The translations under genes and the position numbers were made by a program. The notes under the pieces are model-generated. The model did no database searches, was not told the DNA's origin, and saw nothing but the letters and a program-made list of their open reading frames with translations. Shown one piece after another: positions 1-9,041 of a DNA stretch of 64,000 nucleotides (its first letter is position 1; each line of letters opens with the position of its first letter). Origin of the DNA: Paramacrobiotus metropolitanus (Eukaryota; Tardigrada; Eutardigrada; Parachela; Macrobiotidae); assembly GCF_019649055.1 (NCBI RefSeq), contig NW_026570291.1:372001-436000 (forward strand), written 5' to 3'.

Positions 1-266
1 CTGTTCGACAGCTCATTGTATCCATAGAAGGCGATGACGAGATCGGCTGGAACATTGAGAAGAGAATATAGGACATTGGATAAGACCAGGTTGACAAAGT
101 ATACGTTAAAACTAGTGCGGAGTTCCGCTTTCACGAGAAATGCGATGAGAACGATAGAGTTTAGAACGAGAGAAACTACAGCGATGGAAATGGAAGCGCC
201 CATGAAGATGGGGTAGTATGACCTTTCTTCATATATTATGATGTTGCTGGTGTTAGTATTGTTCAT
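1..266 (-). CDS. Rhodopsin-like GPCR, N-terminal part (runs off window)
   Basis: The reading frame opens at ATG 264-266 and stays open to base 1, giving about 88 residues. The N-terminus carries an N-x-T/S-rich stretch (MNNTNTSN), expected of a glycosylated extracellular tail. Two hydrophobic segments follow: one near residues 20-43 (ASISIAVVSLVLNSIVLIAF), containing the N of TM1, and one near 55-77 (FNVYFVNLVLSNVLYSLLNV), which has the N-x-x-L-S pattern of TM2. This matches TM1 and TM2 of a class A receptor. It is a different subfamily from the P1-P3 copies further along, whose TM2 reads FNIYLGCL. The ligand cannot be inferred. The rest lies outside the window, so whether the gene is intact is unknown. 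Confidence 0.6.
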   Translation of the reverse strand, partial: MNNTNTSNIIIYEERSYYPIFMGASISIAVVSLVLNSIVLIAFLVKAELRTSFNVYFVNLVLSNVLYSLLNVPADLVIAFYGYNELSN

Positions 267-698
267 TGTACAGCAATAAATAAACAGACGTTTATCAACA
301 GAAGTGGATGTATTCGGAATTACATTTGAAGTTCGACTAGAAACGCTTTCAAAAATATTTTAAGCACAATCGACGATTTTTGTAAGATTAAATTGGGCAC
401 AGAACAGCTACACCTTGGTCAAGAGTTCATAGAAATCAGTAAGAGTTCGGAATAACTTTAAATACGATGCTTAATTTAATTTCAGGCATCGCAAAATCAG
501 CTCACATGACAATTGAAGTGGCAGGAGTGGAAAACATATGTTCTGGGAACAGAGTTATCCTACATTTAATGGCAGCATGAACTTTGCTTCTTATGACATA
601 GGTAAACGTTTCCAGCAGGTGTTGTAACGTACGCAACATGCAGCCGGCTACGGAACATACGATATCGAATGTAGCAAAAGCATGGAGCTCATGAATTT
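267..698. other. Intergenic, between GPCR and lipocalin A
   Basis: I see no coding exon, RNA gene or repeat here. It should hold the 5' flank of the minus-strand GPCR and the 3' flank of lipocalin A. Confidence 0.5.
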
Positions 699-2207
699 TT
701 AATACGTGACTGTGTCCTTGATGGAGTCCATCAGTTGTATGTAGCAGTCAGGTGCCGTCGCTGCCGGGCAGGCGGCATGCGCGGTATTCCAGGTGAGCTC
801 CGTGAAATCCGTGGCACGAATGCAGTATGGGCGCAGCTCGCCGTTGATGACAGTATCAATATATTCCTTCGTTTTTCTCGTTAACTGGTCCGGACGGGTT
901 TTTGTCAGAACATAAAACAGAGGGGAATCACAATGGCCGCTATCTTCATTCCGTTGACCGCACTGATAGATCAGACACATAGTCCCGTAGTCCGTGTAGA
1001 CAATTATCAGTTCGGTGCTTACTAAAAAATGAATGCCAGTGTGTTACAAACTTCCGCAAAATGCAATAAAAGCCGTGCGTTCATCAGCGAATCAATTTCA
1101 CTTCCCTAATATTAATACAGAATACCCAATACCGGTATTTGCGCGGTGAAAAGGCATGCTTACCTGTATTTCTAAAGTAAACGTATACAGCAGTAATTAA
1201 TCGTAAAAATTTAAAATATGTTTTTGCTCAAGCACGTTATATGCCATACAATATATCCGCATCCATATAGTATATGTACATGCTCTGTTGTGTATACTAT
1301 ATCTATATACCCGTGGTTAGGTAATTCTACTGCAAATAAGTTTTGAAAACGTCATGATAATTTATAGCTGCACACCCTCGTGATGCAAATAGCACGTACG
1401 TAGACAATACTCATTAGGGATTAAAAGTGATTCTCACCAACAATGTAAGAAGTTGGGTCAGCTGGATCAGTTCCCAGAACGTAGGCGGTACCAATCTGCC
1501 GTCCGTCGACCGTGACATACGTAGCCGCGAAGCTGTCGATGCATCCCGTGATGCTCGTACTGGTGACGTTGAAATACGATTCCGTTCTGGATACGGCATA
1601 AGCTGGTGTGTTGGTCCCGGGAAGATGTGTTTTTCCGTACGATACGAACTCCGTTTGGTAGTTCTCCGTGATAACAGCGTAGTCAGGGTATGCGAGTGCG
1701 CCATACCATATGCCCATCAACTAAAACATAACACTGTATACGAGTATACATTTTAGCGGAATTATACGGTAATACAAAGATCAAAATTAACTGCAACTAA
1801 AAAATAATTTATTTATTAATTACTTTGATTAGCCGGATAATGATTATCAATCAACTAACAGAACTATAGTGCATATGCATACAGATACTGTACAGTATGT
1901 ACAATATTAAACAACAGAGAACGTACGTCTTCAACGTTCGTAAGTTGTCCGCGAATGATATTCGGTACATTTACTCCATACTGACAGCGCTCGTATCCGG
2001 GATAACTCAGCGTCCGGTAGGATGCCTGCGGCCGACTGTACGGACTGCCTACTGGCCGATTGGTCGGACCAATACCTAGTGCCTGGAAACCACGTGCCAC
2101 CTGGACAAGCAGGCCCAAACCTTTTGACAACAATGGTGCAAGGTCAAAGATAAGAAAACTTTCGTCTTACCGGCTAATATATAGCTGAACGGACGGCACT
2201 GCTGCAT
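699..2207 (-). CDS. Lipocalin-like secreted protein, gene A (278 aa)
   Basis: Deduced exons, in transcript order, are 2207-2171, 2120-1927, 1720-1438 and 1021-699; all junctions are GT-AG and the total is 837 nt (278 codons plus stop). Residues 1-25 (MQQCRPFSYILAG...) form a signal peptide. Exon 3 begins with GIWYG (residues 80-84), the lipocalin G-x-W motif at the start of strand A. Exon 4 carries VYTDYG around D182, the T-D-Y lipocalin motif 2. Cysteines in exons 2-4 suggest disulfides. Lipocalins bind small hydrophobic ligands outside the cell; the ligand here is unknown. The gene has the same intron phases (1, 0, 1) as genes B-E. The ATG was chosen because it gives the signal peptide and the right phase. 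The fold call rests on motifs and architecture only. Confidence 0.72.
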
Positions 2208-3110
2208 GTCGAGACCGTTTCTTAATCTAAGTACATACAGAAGAAATTAGGTTTTTGTTTAGTTACCATTTATTCGCTTGTAAAACGATTCAAATATCGC
2301 CATGTTTTAAAAAACGCATAAAGACATTGGCAGCTTGTCTGGTTATACAGTAGATGCAGTATTACGAATCTCAACGCGGTTTTTTTAATTTGCAGGATCT
2401 CGCGTTTCGATGACCGATGATGATAGTTCGTGCACTGCGCATAAAAAAGCGGTTGTGCCAGCGTATTACGATAGGTGTGGAACCTTTGCTGTCTGGACAT
2501 GCCTGTGTGCAGTATGGTTCAAGGAACGGTATTATGTCGAACAAATTTTCCCGAGTGCTAAAGGTCGATGTAAATTAGTGGTGTACTGCAGTAATGTGAG
2601 CGGTCATTCGCCTTTTTGCACTTTGGTAGGTGCTGATTGCAATCAGCCGGTATATGTAACCTTAGTTGATTGTTCTTCTCAAATTTATTACGATGACACC
2701 GGCACGTGGCTCGATCAGTTTTTATAAGAATTATTTGGGTGCGAGAAACAGATAAAATTCTAAAATGTTGTAGTAGATAAAACATCAAAACTAAAATTCT
2801 GCTGTATGCAAAGCAAAAATATGTATATCATTTGCAAATTACGCTTAAATACGGTCGTATTAATGAAAACAGAAGTCAACAACATAATTATAAACAAACA
2901 TCACGTGCGATAATTTAAAGCCTACCAACATGCATAGATTGTATGAAGTCACCCGTCGAAATTAAGGATGGTAGTTAGATAAAAATATAGAATATAACAA
3001 GAAAGGTGGCTGCAATGGATGACAACATGTTGGAGAAATGAGAGAGTACTGCGTGAGAAATATGCTACAGTCACTCTCGAGTCGGGATCAGGGCCTTATA
3101 TCGACACCCG
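2208..3110. other. Intergenic between lipocalins A and B, with one uncertain ORF
   Basis: Apart from the unassigned ORF at 2410-2727, listed separately, the stretch is AT-rich and I recognise no exon, RNA or repeat in it. It includes the upstream flank of gene A and the downstream flank of gene B. Confidence 0.4.
2410..2727 (+). CDS. Unassigned 105-codon cysteine-rich ORF (doubtful)
   Basis: An ATG-started frame of 105 residues on the strand opposite the flanking lipocalins. It has ten cysteines and no recognisable domain or signal peptide. A pyrimidine run ending in TTTGCAG at about 2392 could be a splice acceptor leading into it, so it might be one exon of a small gene. I recognise no family and found no partner exon. 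It may be a chance ORF. Confidence 0.18.
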   Translation: MTDDDSSCTAHKKAVVPAYYDRCGTFAVWTCLCAVWFKERYYVEQIFPSAKGRCKLVVYCSNVSGHSPFCTLVGADCNQPVYVTLVDCSSQIYYDDTGTWLDQFL

Positions 3111-4448
3111 TTACGGGCAACCGTTAAAGCAGGTGACAGGATTTTGGCATTCCGGTGCGTTGTCCTTCCATTCATACGCCATGAAATCTCGTGCATCCGC
3201 GCAGGCACTGGGGATATTGCGGTTAATGATCTCTCCCAACCAAGTAATTTTTTCTTTGGAAAACTGACTGGAGCGCTCGCGAGTGTACAGAATATAGGTG
3301 GGATACAAGCAGCTATTCACCTGGATGTCAGCGAGCTGACACTCGTATATCAAAAGGTAGGAATGATAATCCGTGTCCACGATCATGGCATTACTGAGGC
3401 ATTCTAAACCAAAAACCTCTAATTACGAAAGATTCAGTTTTTTGGTTTACTATGTTCTTTATTAAAAAGTCAGATACGTAGTTGCGCCATTTGCCAAATT
3501 ATTTTTTACGCCATGTTTAAGGGCATTCCATACCATGTGAATTTTCCGGTGGGTATCGGCATCGTGGATTGCTGATCTGATATGTGTTGGAATCCGGTAA
3601 TGCAGTGATCAGCTTGGCAGACGTAAAGAATTTCGATGGTTGGAAATATCCGTAGAGCGTTTGTTGGAAAACAAATGGCTCGTATGGGTTGGCCGCTTTA
3701 TTTATATCTTGCAGACAGGTAACGAAGTTAGCGGGCATAGTGGTTCGCTCCACATCCGGCGAATAGGTCAAGTACCCGTACCACTTGCCAGTGATCTTTA
3801 TTAGATACAATATTATCATTATCGGGATTAACGATCATATAAACACGACAAAATAAAGCATTTCGGTAATTTTACTGGTAAAGTACAAATTTTACTCCTT
3901 CAGATTGACGTAAGAATGTGCACGAGCAGAAATAAAAAAAACGAGCACGGGCAGAATTAATAGGGTAGTGTTATTGCAACTGAGACAAGGTCAGTGACTC
4001 GTTACAGAAAATCGCATCTTGAATTTATTTATACATTTCCATCCCAAAATATAACGCTGATTACGTGGCACTCTGCAGGGAAATCGCATTATAACAACTA
4101 ATTACCTTTTTGTAATTGGCGATAAGGGTATTCCCAGTAAGTTTCAGCACTGGAATTTCCTGGCATGTTGGTCGTACTCGAGAGTGGCGAACATTAGGAC
4201 TGTATGACAATACCGTTCTTGCATTTTGTCGAAAACTGGCGTATCTGTATTCGGCGCCGCCGCACACACCTAATAGCATCCAAAACAGTTAATAAATAAG
4301 TGTTGCCCCAGTTTATAATAGCCATTTGCTGATAAATCTGAAAATTTCCACTAATAGTCTTATATAATTTCCATACGTTACCTGCTCTACTAAGTAATCC
4401 GACAACAAATTTACAATTAACAGCACAAGCAATAACGGTAAACATCAT
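3111..4448 (-). CDS. Lipocalin-like secreted protein, gene B (261 aa)
   Basis: Deduced exons are 4448-4382, 4269-4106, 3795-3534 and 3403-3111; the total is 786 nt with phases 1, 0, 1, as in gene A. Exons 1+2 sum to 231 nt in both A and B. The signal peptide MMFTVIACAVNCKFVVGLLS is in exon 1. Exon 3 starts ITGKWYGY (G80-x-W82), and exon 4 has VDTDYHSY at D176, both lipocalin signatures. The C-terminus ends early: after the conserved C-F pair the frame meets TAA, whereas A, C, D and E continue for 12-17 residues more. That could be a divergent tail or the start of decay. Expected role: extracellular carriage of a small hydrophobic ligand, identity unknown. Confidence 0.68.
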
Positions 4449-4968
4449 CCTTTTGTTGCTGGCTTACCTATAAACAGAATTGCAGTACAAACAAAGCTCA
4501 TCCAACTTCTGTCCATAGCTGAGGAAGTATTTGCATTGGAATCCACATTACAACCGGACGTGTATAATTAATTAGCGTAATTATTAAAACCAAGGCTTGT
4601 ACTCGTAGTGTAGTACATGCAATATTGACCGCTAGATGATCTATACTTTACTACAGTAGATCTGTATTCTGTACTATGCCATACTATGCCAGATCGCTAC
4701 GGTGGATGCTTTACTTGTTTTACGGTTACTTTAGTTCCAGCTAATTCTTGCCGACATGAGTACAACACACTTTCCGAATATCTGTACAGTGCAGTCAGTA
4801 CGTACAGTTCTGGCCTAGTTAACTACTATGATTAACCATGGCTCAGTTAAAAACCATGGCTTTAATACAGCTTTGGCTCAGTTAACCAACACAAGTTTCA
4901 GTACTTCTACAATAAAAAAGTGTGAACAAACAGGAGAAAATGTATTAATATTTCAGTTGAGGCACAGC
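4449..4968. other. Intergenic between lipocalin B and GPCR P1
   Basis: It contains the imperfect repeated phrase around 4830-4890 (ggctcagttaa and aaccatggct twice each). I recognise no gene in it. Confidence 0.4.
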
Positions 4969-6098
4969 TCATTTGCACCACTTGGTTCTACCGCGAAAGA
5001 TTCCTACAAAAGCTGCCCGTAGATCGGGTAGTGCAATGATAAAAAGGATCGGATCCACAATCGGCTGGAATATGAATAATGCATGCGTTATCTCAAAAAC
5101 ATTAAGAGTGTCCGGAACGGTATCCATAAAAGAGGTCATTACATAGTATAAATATAGTGGACACCAGCAAACCATTAAACTCATAGTTAGGCCAGTCAGT
5201 ATGGCAAACGCATATGTATTCTCCATTTTTCCAGACTTCGACTGTAATCTACGTTGGACAGCTTCCGCATTTGCTGACACCTCAGTACTGGCCACCGTCA
5301 CGGTAAGCACCGAAACTAACGGTGCAGTCTTACTGCCACGTTCCATCGGCATTCCGCGTTCTGGCATCTCCATTGCGTTGACCTTTGGAGTAACAACGCC
5401 ATGGAACAATCGATTTTTCCTCCTCGCATACCACAAATATGGACAAGAAAGAATTACCACGGCACTGGGTAGAAGGTACACCAGAAACTGCATCATAATG
5501 CTCAAGTTCTTCACGGCTGCCATGTTCAAATCACTGCCCTTGTCACAGGTAAACGATAAAACACGGCATCCAGTATTACAGCCGGCAAGCACAGGCAGTG
5601 CACGTACACCCACATTCCAACACACAGCACCACTGCAGTTTTGGTAATATTGCGATTACGGTAGGAAAAGGGAAAGGTCACAGCCCACAGACGGTTCAGG
5701 GTGATGAGGAGATGCGCGTTCACCTGGACTCCACTGATGACGAGCGCGTTATACAAAAAAAAAACCGTGCACGCTGTATTACTTAGTCGCCACGCAAAAG
5801 GATTGATATTACTGATTTCCATAGGGTTATTGATGATGACGTAGCAGATCTAGAGATCCGTTGACACAAGACATCCGAGGTAAATGTTAAATGGGCAATG
5901 AAGACGATCGTTGGTGATGAATAAAAACAGGATGGTGACGTTTAAAATGACAGCCCAGGGGAGAACTATGGCTTCCAGTACGGTGGCGAATGGCCATATT
6001 TCTTGACCGGCGGAAGTTGTGACGTTTAGTGACAAGTTGAAAAGTTCAGAGCTAGTGTGTCCTGAGAGAATTATGTCGAAGCTACTGGTGCCGTTCAT
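4969..6098 (-). pseudogene. GPCR copy P1, broken by a stop and a frameshift
   Basis: A single-exon class A receptor reading from ATG 6098 to the stop at 4969. N-glycosylation sites open the protein, TM1-TM2 follow (FNIYLGCL), then ITLNRLWAV in the DRY position, CWCP in TM6 and PIVDPILF in TM7 as the NPxxY counterpart. Two lesions show by comparison with copy P2. First, a TAG at 5850-5852 is in frame, created by about 6 extra bases that duplicate part of GGATCT. Second, about 4 nt are missing near 5545-5555, just before the conserved D-L-N-M-A-A-V segment, which shifts the frame. A run of ten A at about 5755-5764 also adds a codon. The two lesions make a functional product unlikely. Confidence 0.8.
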
Positions 6099-6425
6099 GC
6101 TGCCGCCTTAGTAACTAAAGTCCGGTGTCTGCTGGCTCTACAGTCCGCGTACAGCGCGATCACACGCATACAATTCTATAGAATAACTTTCAATACTTAT
6201 GCAGTATTTGCAATTTTGCAACAGGGTTTTTCGTACAATGAAAAATGGAACACGGCGAAATTATGCACGAGATTCCGGCACTAGAGTAGAGACATCTCTG
6301 TGATGTGCCAAAGTAATAACTGGTGGTGCATCAGAGAGAAGCTTGAGTATGCATTGCAGACAACGTTATGCATGGCGTGCAGACAAACTGAATGCAGCGG
6401 TGATTACGTATATGTATATATATAT
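6099..6425. other. Flank between GPCR P1 and Ty3 element 1
   Basis: Upstream flank of P1, ending in a TATATATA tract (about 6411-6425) that served as the target of element 1. No gene is seen. Confidence 0.45.
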
Positions 6426-6794
6426 TATAGCGTATGTGACTAATAATGTACAAGTGTTGTATGAGTAAACTGTGTGAGTGTAAAGTGTAAACTTTGTGAG
6501 TGTAATCTTAAATCAAAAAAAACCTATCCCATTTCATTTAGCCTTCCTAAACACTCATTGTTTCTTCGCCTATAAAATGGCAGTCTGTTACTGTATACGA
6601 AGATGAATTCTTACGACTTCTTACGAACGAACGACCGATCGATCGACATTAAACTTCTGCCAAAACCTGTTGTTCTTGCGTTCCTGTATTTCTGTTATTC
6701 CTTCACCATCATAACTTGATTACAGTTAGATCAAGTTAGGCGACTGGGCCGCCGGAAAGGCAATCCAGTACGTAGCGTTATAGTCTACGTTATA
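6426..6794 (+). repeat. 5' LTR of element 1
   Basis: Direct repeat of 14578-14946. It starts TATAGCG and ends ACGTTATA, directly followed by the primer-binding site. Only four substitutions separate the two LTRs by eye, all within 6681-6703. Confidence 0.93.
6571..6577 (+). promoter_or_regulatory. TATA box in the 5' LTR
   Basis: TATAAAA within the 5' LTR, well placed to start the genomic transcript; the same sequence occurs in the 3' LTR. Role inferred from sequence and position. Confidence 0.5.
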
Positions 6795-6805
6795 TGGCGC
6801 TCCTG
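6795..6805 (+). other. Primer-binding site of element 1
   Basis: TGGCGCTCCTG starts immediately after the LTR; TGG pairs with the CCA end of a tRNA. The identical 11 bases follow the 5' LTR of element 2. I cannot name the tRNA from the sequence alone. Confidence 0.7.
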
Positions 6806-6884
6806 TAACGAAACGGCCACCATCCATACAGCCTTTACACTCCGATTCCCTGCAATCCTGTTTGTACCTGTTTGTACCTTTCGA

Positions 6885-7061
6885 ATGTCTAAATCCAAAC
6901 CGGATACAACTCCGTTAACTACCGGACGAGCGAAACGCACGCGAAATCCTTCACTGGAGGAAACATTGCTGGCCAACAAGCGGAAACCCGTGAAACGTGC
7001 AACCGTTCCTCCACCCACCGCTACGCCAACACCTCCTGCGCGCGAAGGTAAAATTAATTGA
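6885..7061 (+). CDS. ORF0 of element 1: small basic protein (58 aa)
   Basis: The first ATG after the primer-binding site opens a 58-residue frame rich in K, R, P and T (MSKSKPDTTPLTTGRAKRTR...). It lies upstream of gag and is not joined to it. Element 2 has a longer lysine-, serine- and proline-rich ORF at the same place (19765-20166), so the position is conserved although the sequence hardly is. A possible splice donor (GAAG|GTAAAA at 7047/7048) lies near its end. Joining it to the acceptor at 13300 would put ORF0 in frame with ORF3. It could be a nuclear or nucleic-acid-binding peptide, the leader exon of ORF3, or a chance uORF. Confidence 0.45.
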   Translation: MSKSKPDTTPLTTGRAKRTRNPSLEETLLANKRKPVKRATVPPPTATPTPPAREGKIN

Positions 7062-7304
7062 CGGATTAAATAAATCTACGATCTTCTGCATAATATCTGA
7101 ATTAATTTCCGAATATTTTCATTAATATTGTCGATAAATTACGAAAGTCCAAAGGTCATCGATACACTTATTGCCGCTATTTGCGCGCGCGTCTGCTGGT
7201 ATACAACCAAGCAAAGCCTTATCACGCTGTAAATCAGTGTCAAACCTATTTTCACATTCTTGTGAGCATTGCTTATTGCCGATATTGGCACACGCACCCA
7301 AAAA

Positions 7305-9041
7305 ATGGGCGAAAATACAGGCGATATCATCGCTGTACTGAAACTCCTTAAAAAGGAGCAGCTGCAACATATTTGTACTGCAATGCAAATTCGATTTACG
7401 AGTGCGTTCAATAAAACGCAGCTCAGTACGGCTATACAGCCTTTTGTCACAGAATCGAACAAAACTGTCGAACAGTTTCTTACCGAAATTGGCATTGATA
7501 CAAATCAGGAAGCTGAGCACCATGATGACGAACCGTCACATGAGCAGCCGGCCGACAACCCATCTCAGGACCATGAGTCAGCAAGGTCTCGTTCACACGA
7601 CAACTCTTTAAATCCATTTGATACACTCATGGGTTCGCTATCACGCGATCAAAGAGAACTAATTGACAAAGCACTCAAACGGGTGGAAGAAAATACATAT
7701 AATTACATGCAACGGCAATGCGCCGATATGGAAGACAAAATGCTGAATCTTGACGCAAAATTACAAAAAGCCAGAGCGCTTAACGCAGAGCTTCAAGCCG
7801 CACACCCTGACCGGAATATAACGATGTCTGAACTGGTAACCGCGCTACGTGATGTATCCACGGGAACCACTACGCGTGAAAATAAGCTTACAGTGAAAGA
7901 TTTTGCTATCGAAAAATTCGGAAACAAAACCGATTATACGATAACCGCTTTCTTTAAGCAATTCGAACGGGCTGCGTTGGCTCTTAGATGGACTGATGCA
8001 CAAAAGGTGCAAATGTTACCCAGTTTCCTCGAGGAAGCACCTCGTAGATTTTTTGAAGCAACGTACAACGTTGATACGGCTAAAAGCTACAGTGATTGGA
8101 AAGCAGTACTTGTGGCGAGATACCTACCTGAGGACTATCATTCAACGAAACGTATGGAGCTTTCTCAAAAATTCTTTAAAATTGGAATGAACGTCGAAGA
8201 ATTTTTGGATGATTTGCAAGTCTTGTTTGCCGAGGTGAATCCGCTAATGTCCGATACGGAGAAGATTGCGGAACTCACTCGAGCTTTCATGCATGTTAAT
8301 GACTACCGCAAATTATTAGCGGTCAGTGATTGCAAGACTTTTGATTCAATGCGCAGTAAGCTGATTACGTTGGCACTTATTGATAATGCCGCAAAAGAAG
8401 AGCCACAGCCGATTACGATACAGAATACAGAGCTGACACGCTTCCGTTACCGAGATCGGTCACGTGATTCAGAAGGTCCACGGGACCGTTTTTACAGAGA
8501 TCGCAATTATAATGGTTACCGAGCCGACTACAGTATACCTAAAAGGGACCGTAGCGATAGCCGTTCACGAGGTTTCACTCGCTCCTGGCGTGACAACAGC
8601 CGCGAGCGCACGTGGAGAGCCAACAGCCGTGATCGGTCATCGTGCCCGGTAAGCCGGGATCGCGATTGGCGAAACCGCAGTCAGGATCGTAGCGATAAAT
8701 TTGATCGCTCCCGTCAGCGTTCAAGCAGTCACCCGCGTTCACGTGAGCGCCAGGGTGCTAGTGCTGAACGACGTGATTTGCCAGTGAACCAGTGGCGTAT
8801 ACCACGCTCTCAGATAAACTTCGAGTCATATAAACTACGGTCTGGAAAACTGTTTTGTCCTTTGTGCACAGATTATAAGCACTCGTTTAGAGAATGCACA
8901 AAGGTTGATGCTCGTAATATACGAGACATTATGCCGGTATGTCCTGAGTACATACGTAAACGCGTACAGCGTGCGTATGATGATTTTGTGAAAGAACAGC
9001 ATGATCCCGAGTTCTGGCAATCGGAAGCGGGAAAAGATTAA
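7305..9041 (+). CDS. gag: Gag of element 1 (578 aa)
   Basis: Starts at ATG 7305 (context AAAAATGG, matching AAAAATGG at the element 2 gag start) rather than the earlier in-frame ATG at 7269. The N-terminal 40 residues (LKLLKKEQLQHIC...K-T-Q-L) look like a SAP-type helix-turn-helix, tentatively. A capsid-type retrotransposon Gag domain follows at about 200-370 (FGNKTDYTITAFFKQFERA, then Y-S-D-W-K). Then comes an Arg/Ser/Asp-rich basic tract of about 100 residues, and one zinc knuckle CPLCTDYKHSFREC (C-x2-C-x4-H-x4-C). It forms the particle and binds RNA. The last codons hold the slippery heptamer GGGAAAA (9029-9035), after which pol continues in the -1 frame. Confidence 0.9.
   Translation: MGENTGDIIAVLKLLKKEQLQHICTAMQIRFTSAFNKTQLSTAIQPFVTESNKTVEQFLTEIGIDTNQEAEHHDDEPSHEQPADNPSQDHESARSRSHDNSLNPFDTLMGSLSRDQRELIDKALKRVEENTYNYMQRQCADMEDKMLNLDAKLQKARALNAELQAAHPDRNITMSELVTALRDVSTGTTTRENKLTVKDFAIEKFGNKTDYTITAFFKQFERAALALRWTDAQKVQMLPSFLEEAPRRFFEATYNVDTAKSYSDWKAVLVARYLPEDYHSTKRMELSQKFFKIGMNVEEFLDDLQVLFAEVNPLMSDTEKIAELTRAFMHVNDYRKLLAVSDCKTFDSMRSKLITLALIDNAAKEEPQPITIQNTELTRFRYRDRSRDSEGPRDRFYRDRNYNGYRADYSIPKRDRSDSRSRGFTRSWRDNSRERTWRANSRDRSSCPVSRDRDWRNRSQDRSDKFDRSRQRSSSHPRSRERQGASAERRDLPVNQWRIPRSQINFESYKLRSGKLFCPLCTDYKHSFRECTKVDARNIRDIMPVCPEYIRKRVQRAYDDFVKEQHDPEFWQSEAGKD
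9029..9035 (+). promoter_or_regulatory. Slippery heptamer for -1 frameshifting, element 1
   Basis: G GGA AAA, set in the gag frame exactly as X XXY YYZ, four bases before the gag TAA. The pol frame is -1 relative to gag and is open from here. The same heptamer at the same place occurs in element 2 (22428-22434). No downstream pseudoknot was modelled. Confidence 0.65.

Noticed and set aside
4828-5022. 64-codon ORF near 4.8 kb as a gene
   Set aside because: It runs antisense into the GPCR P1 tail and is built from a short imperfect repeat.
7269-7304. Earlier ATG as the gag start of element 1
   Set aside because: The ATG at 7305 has the same AAAAATGG context as the element 2 gag start and aligns with it.
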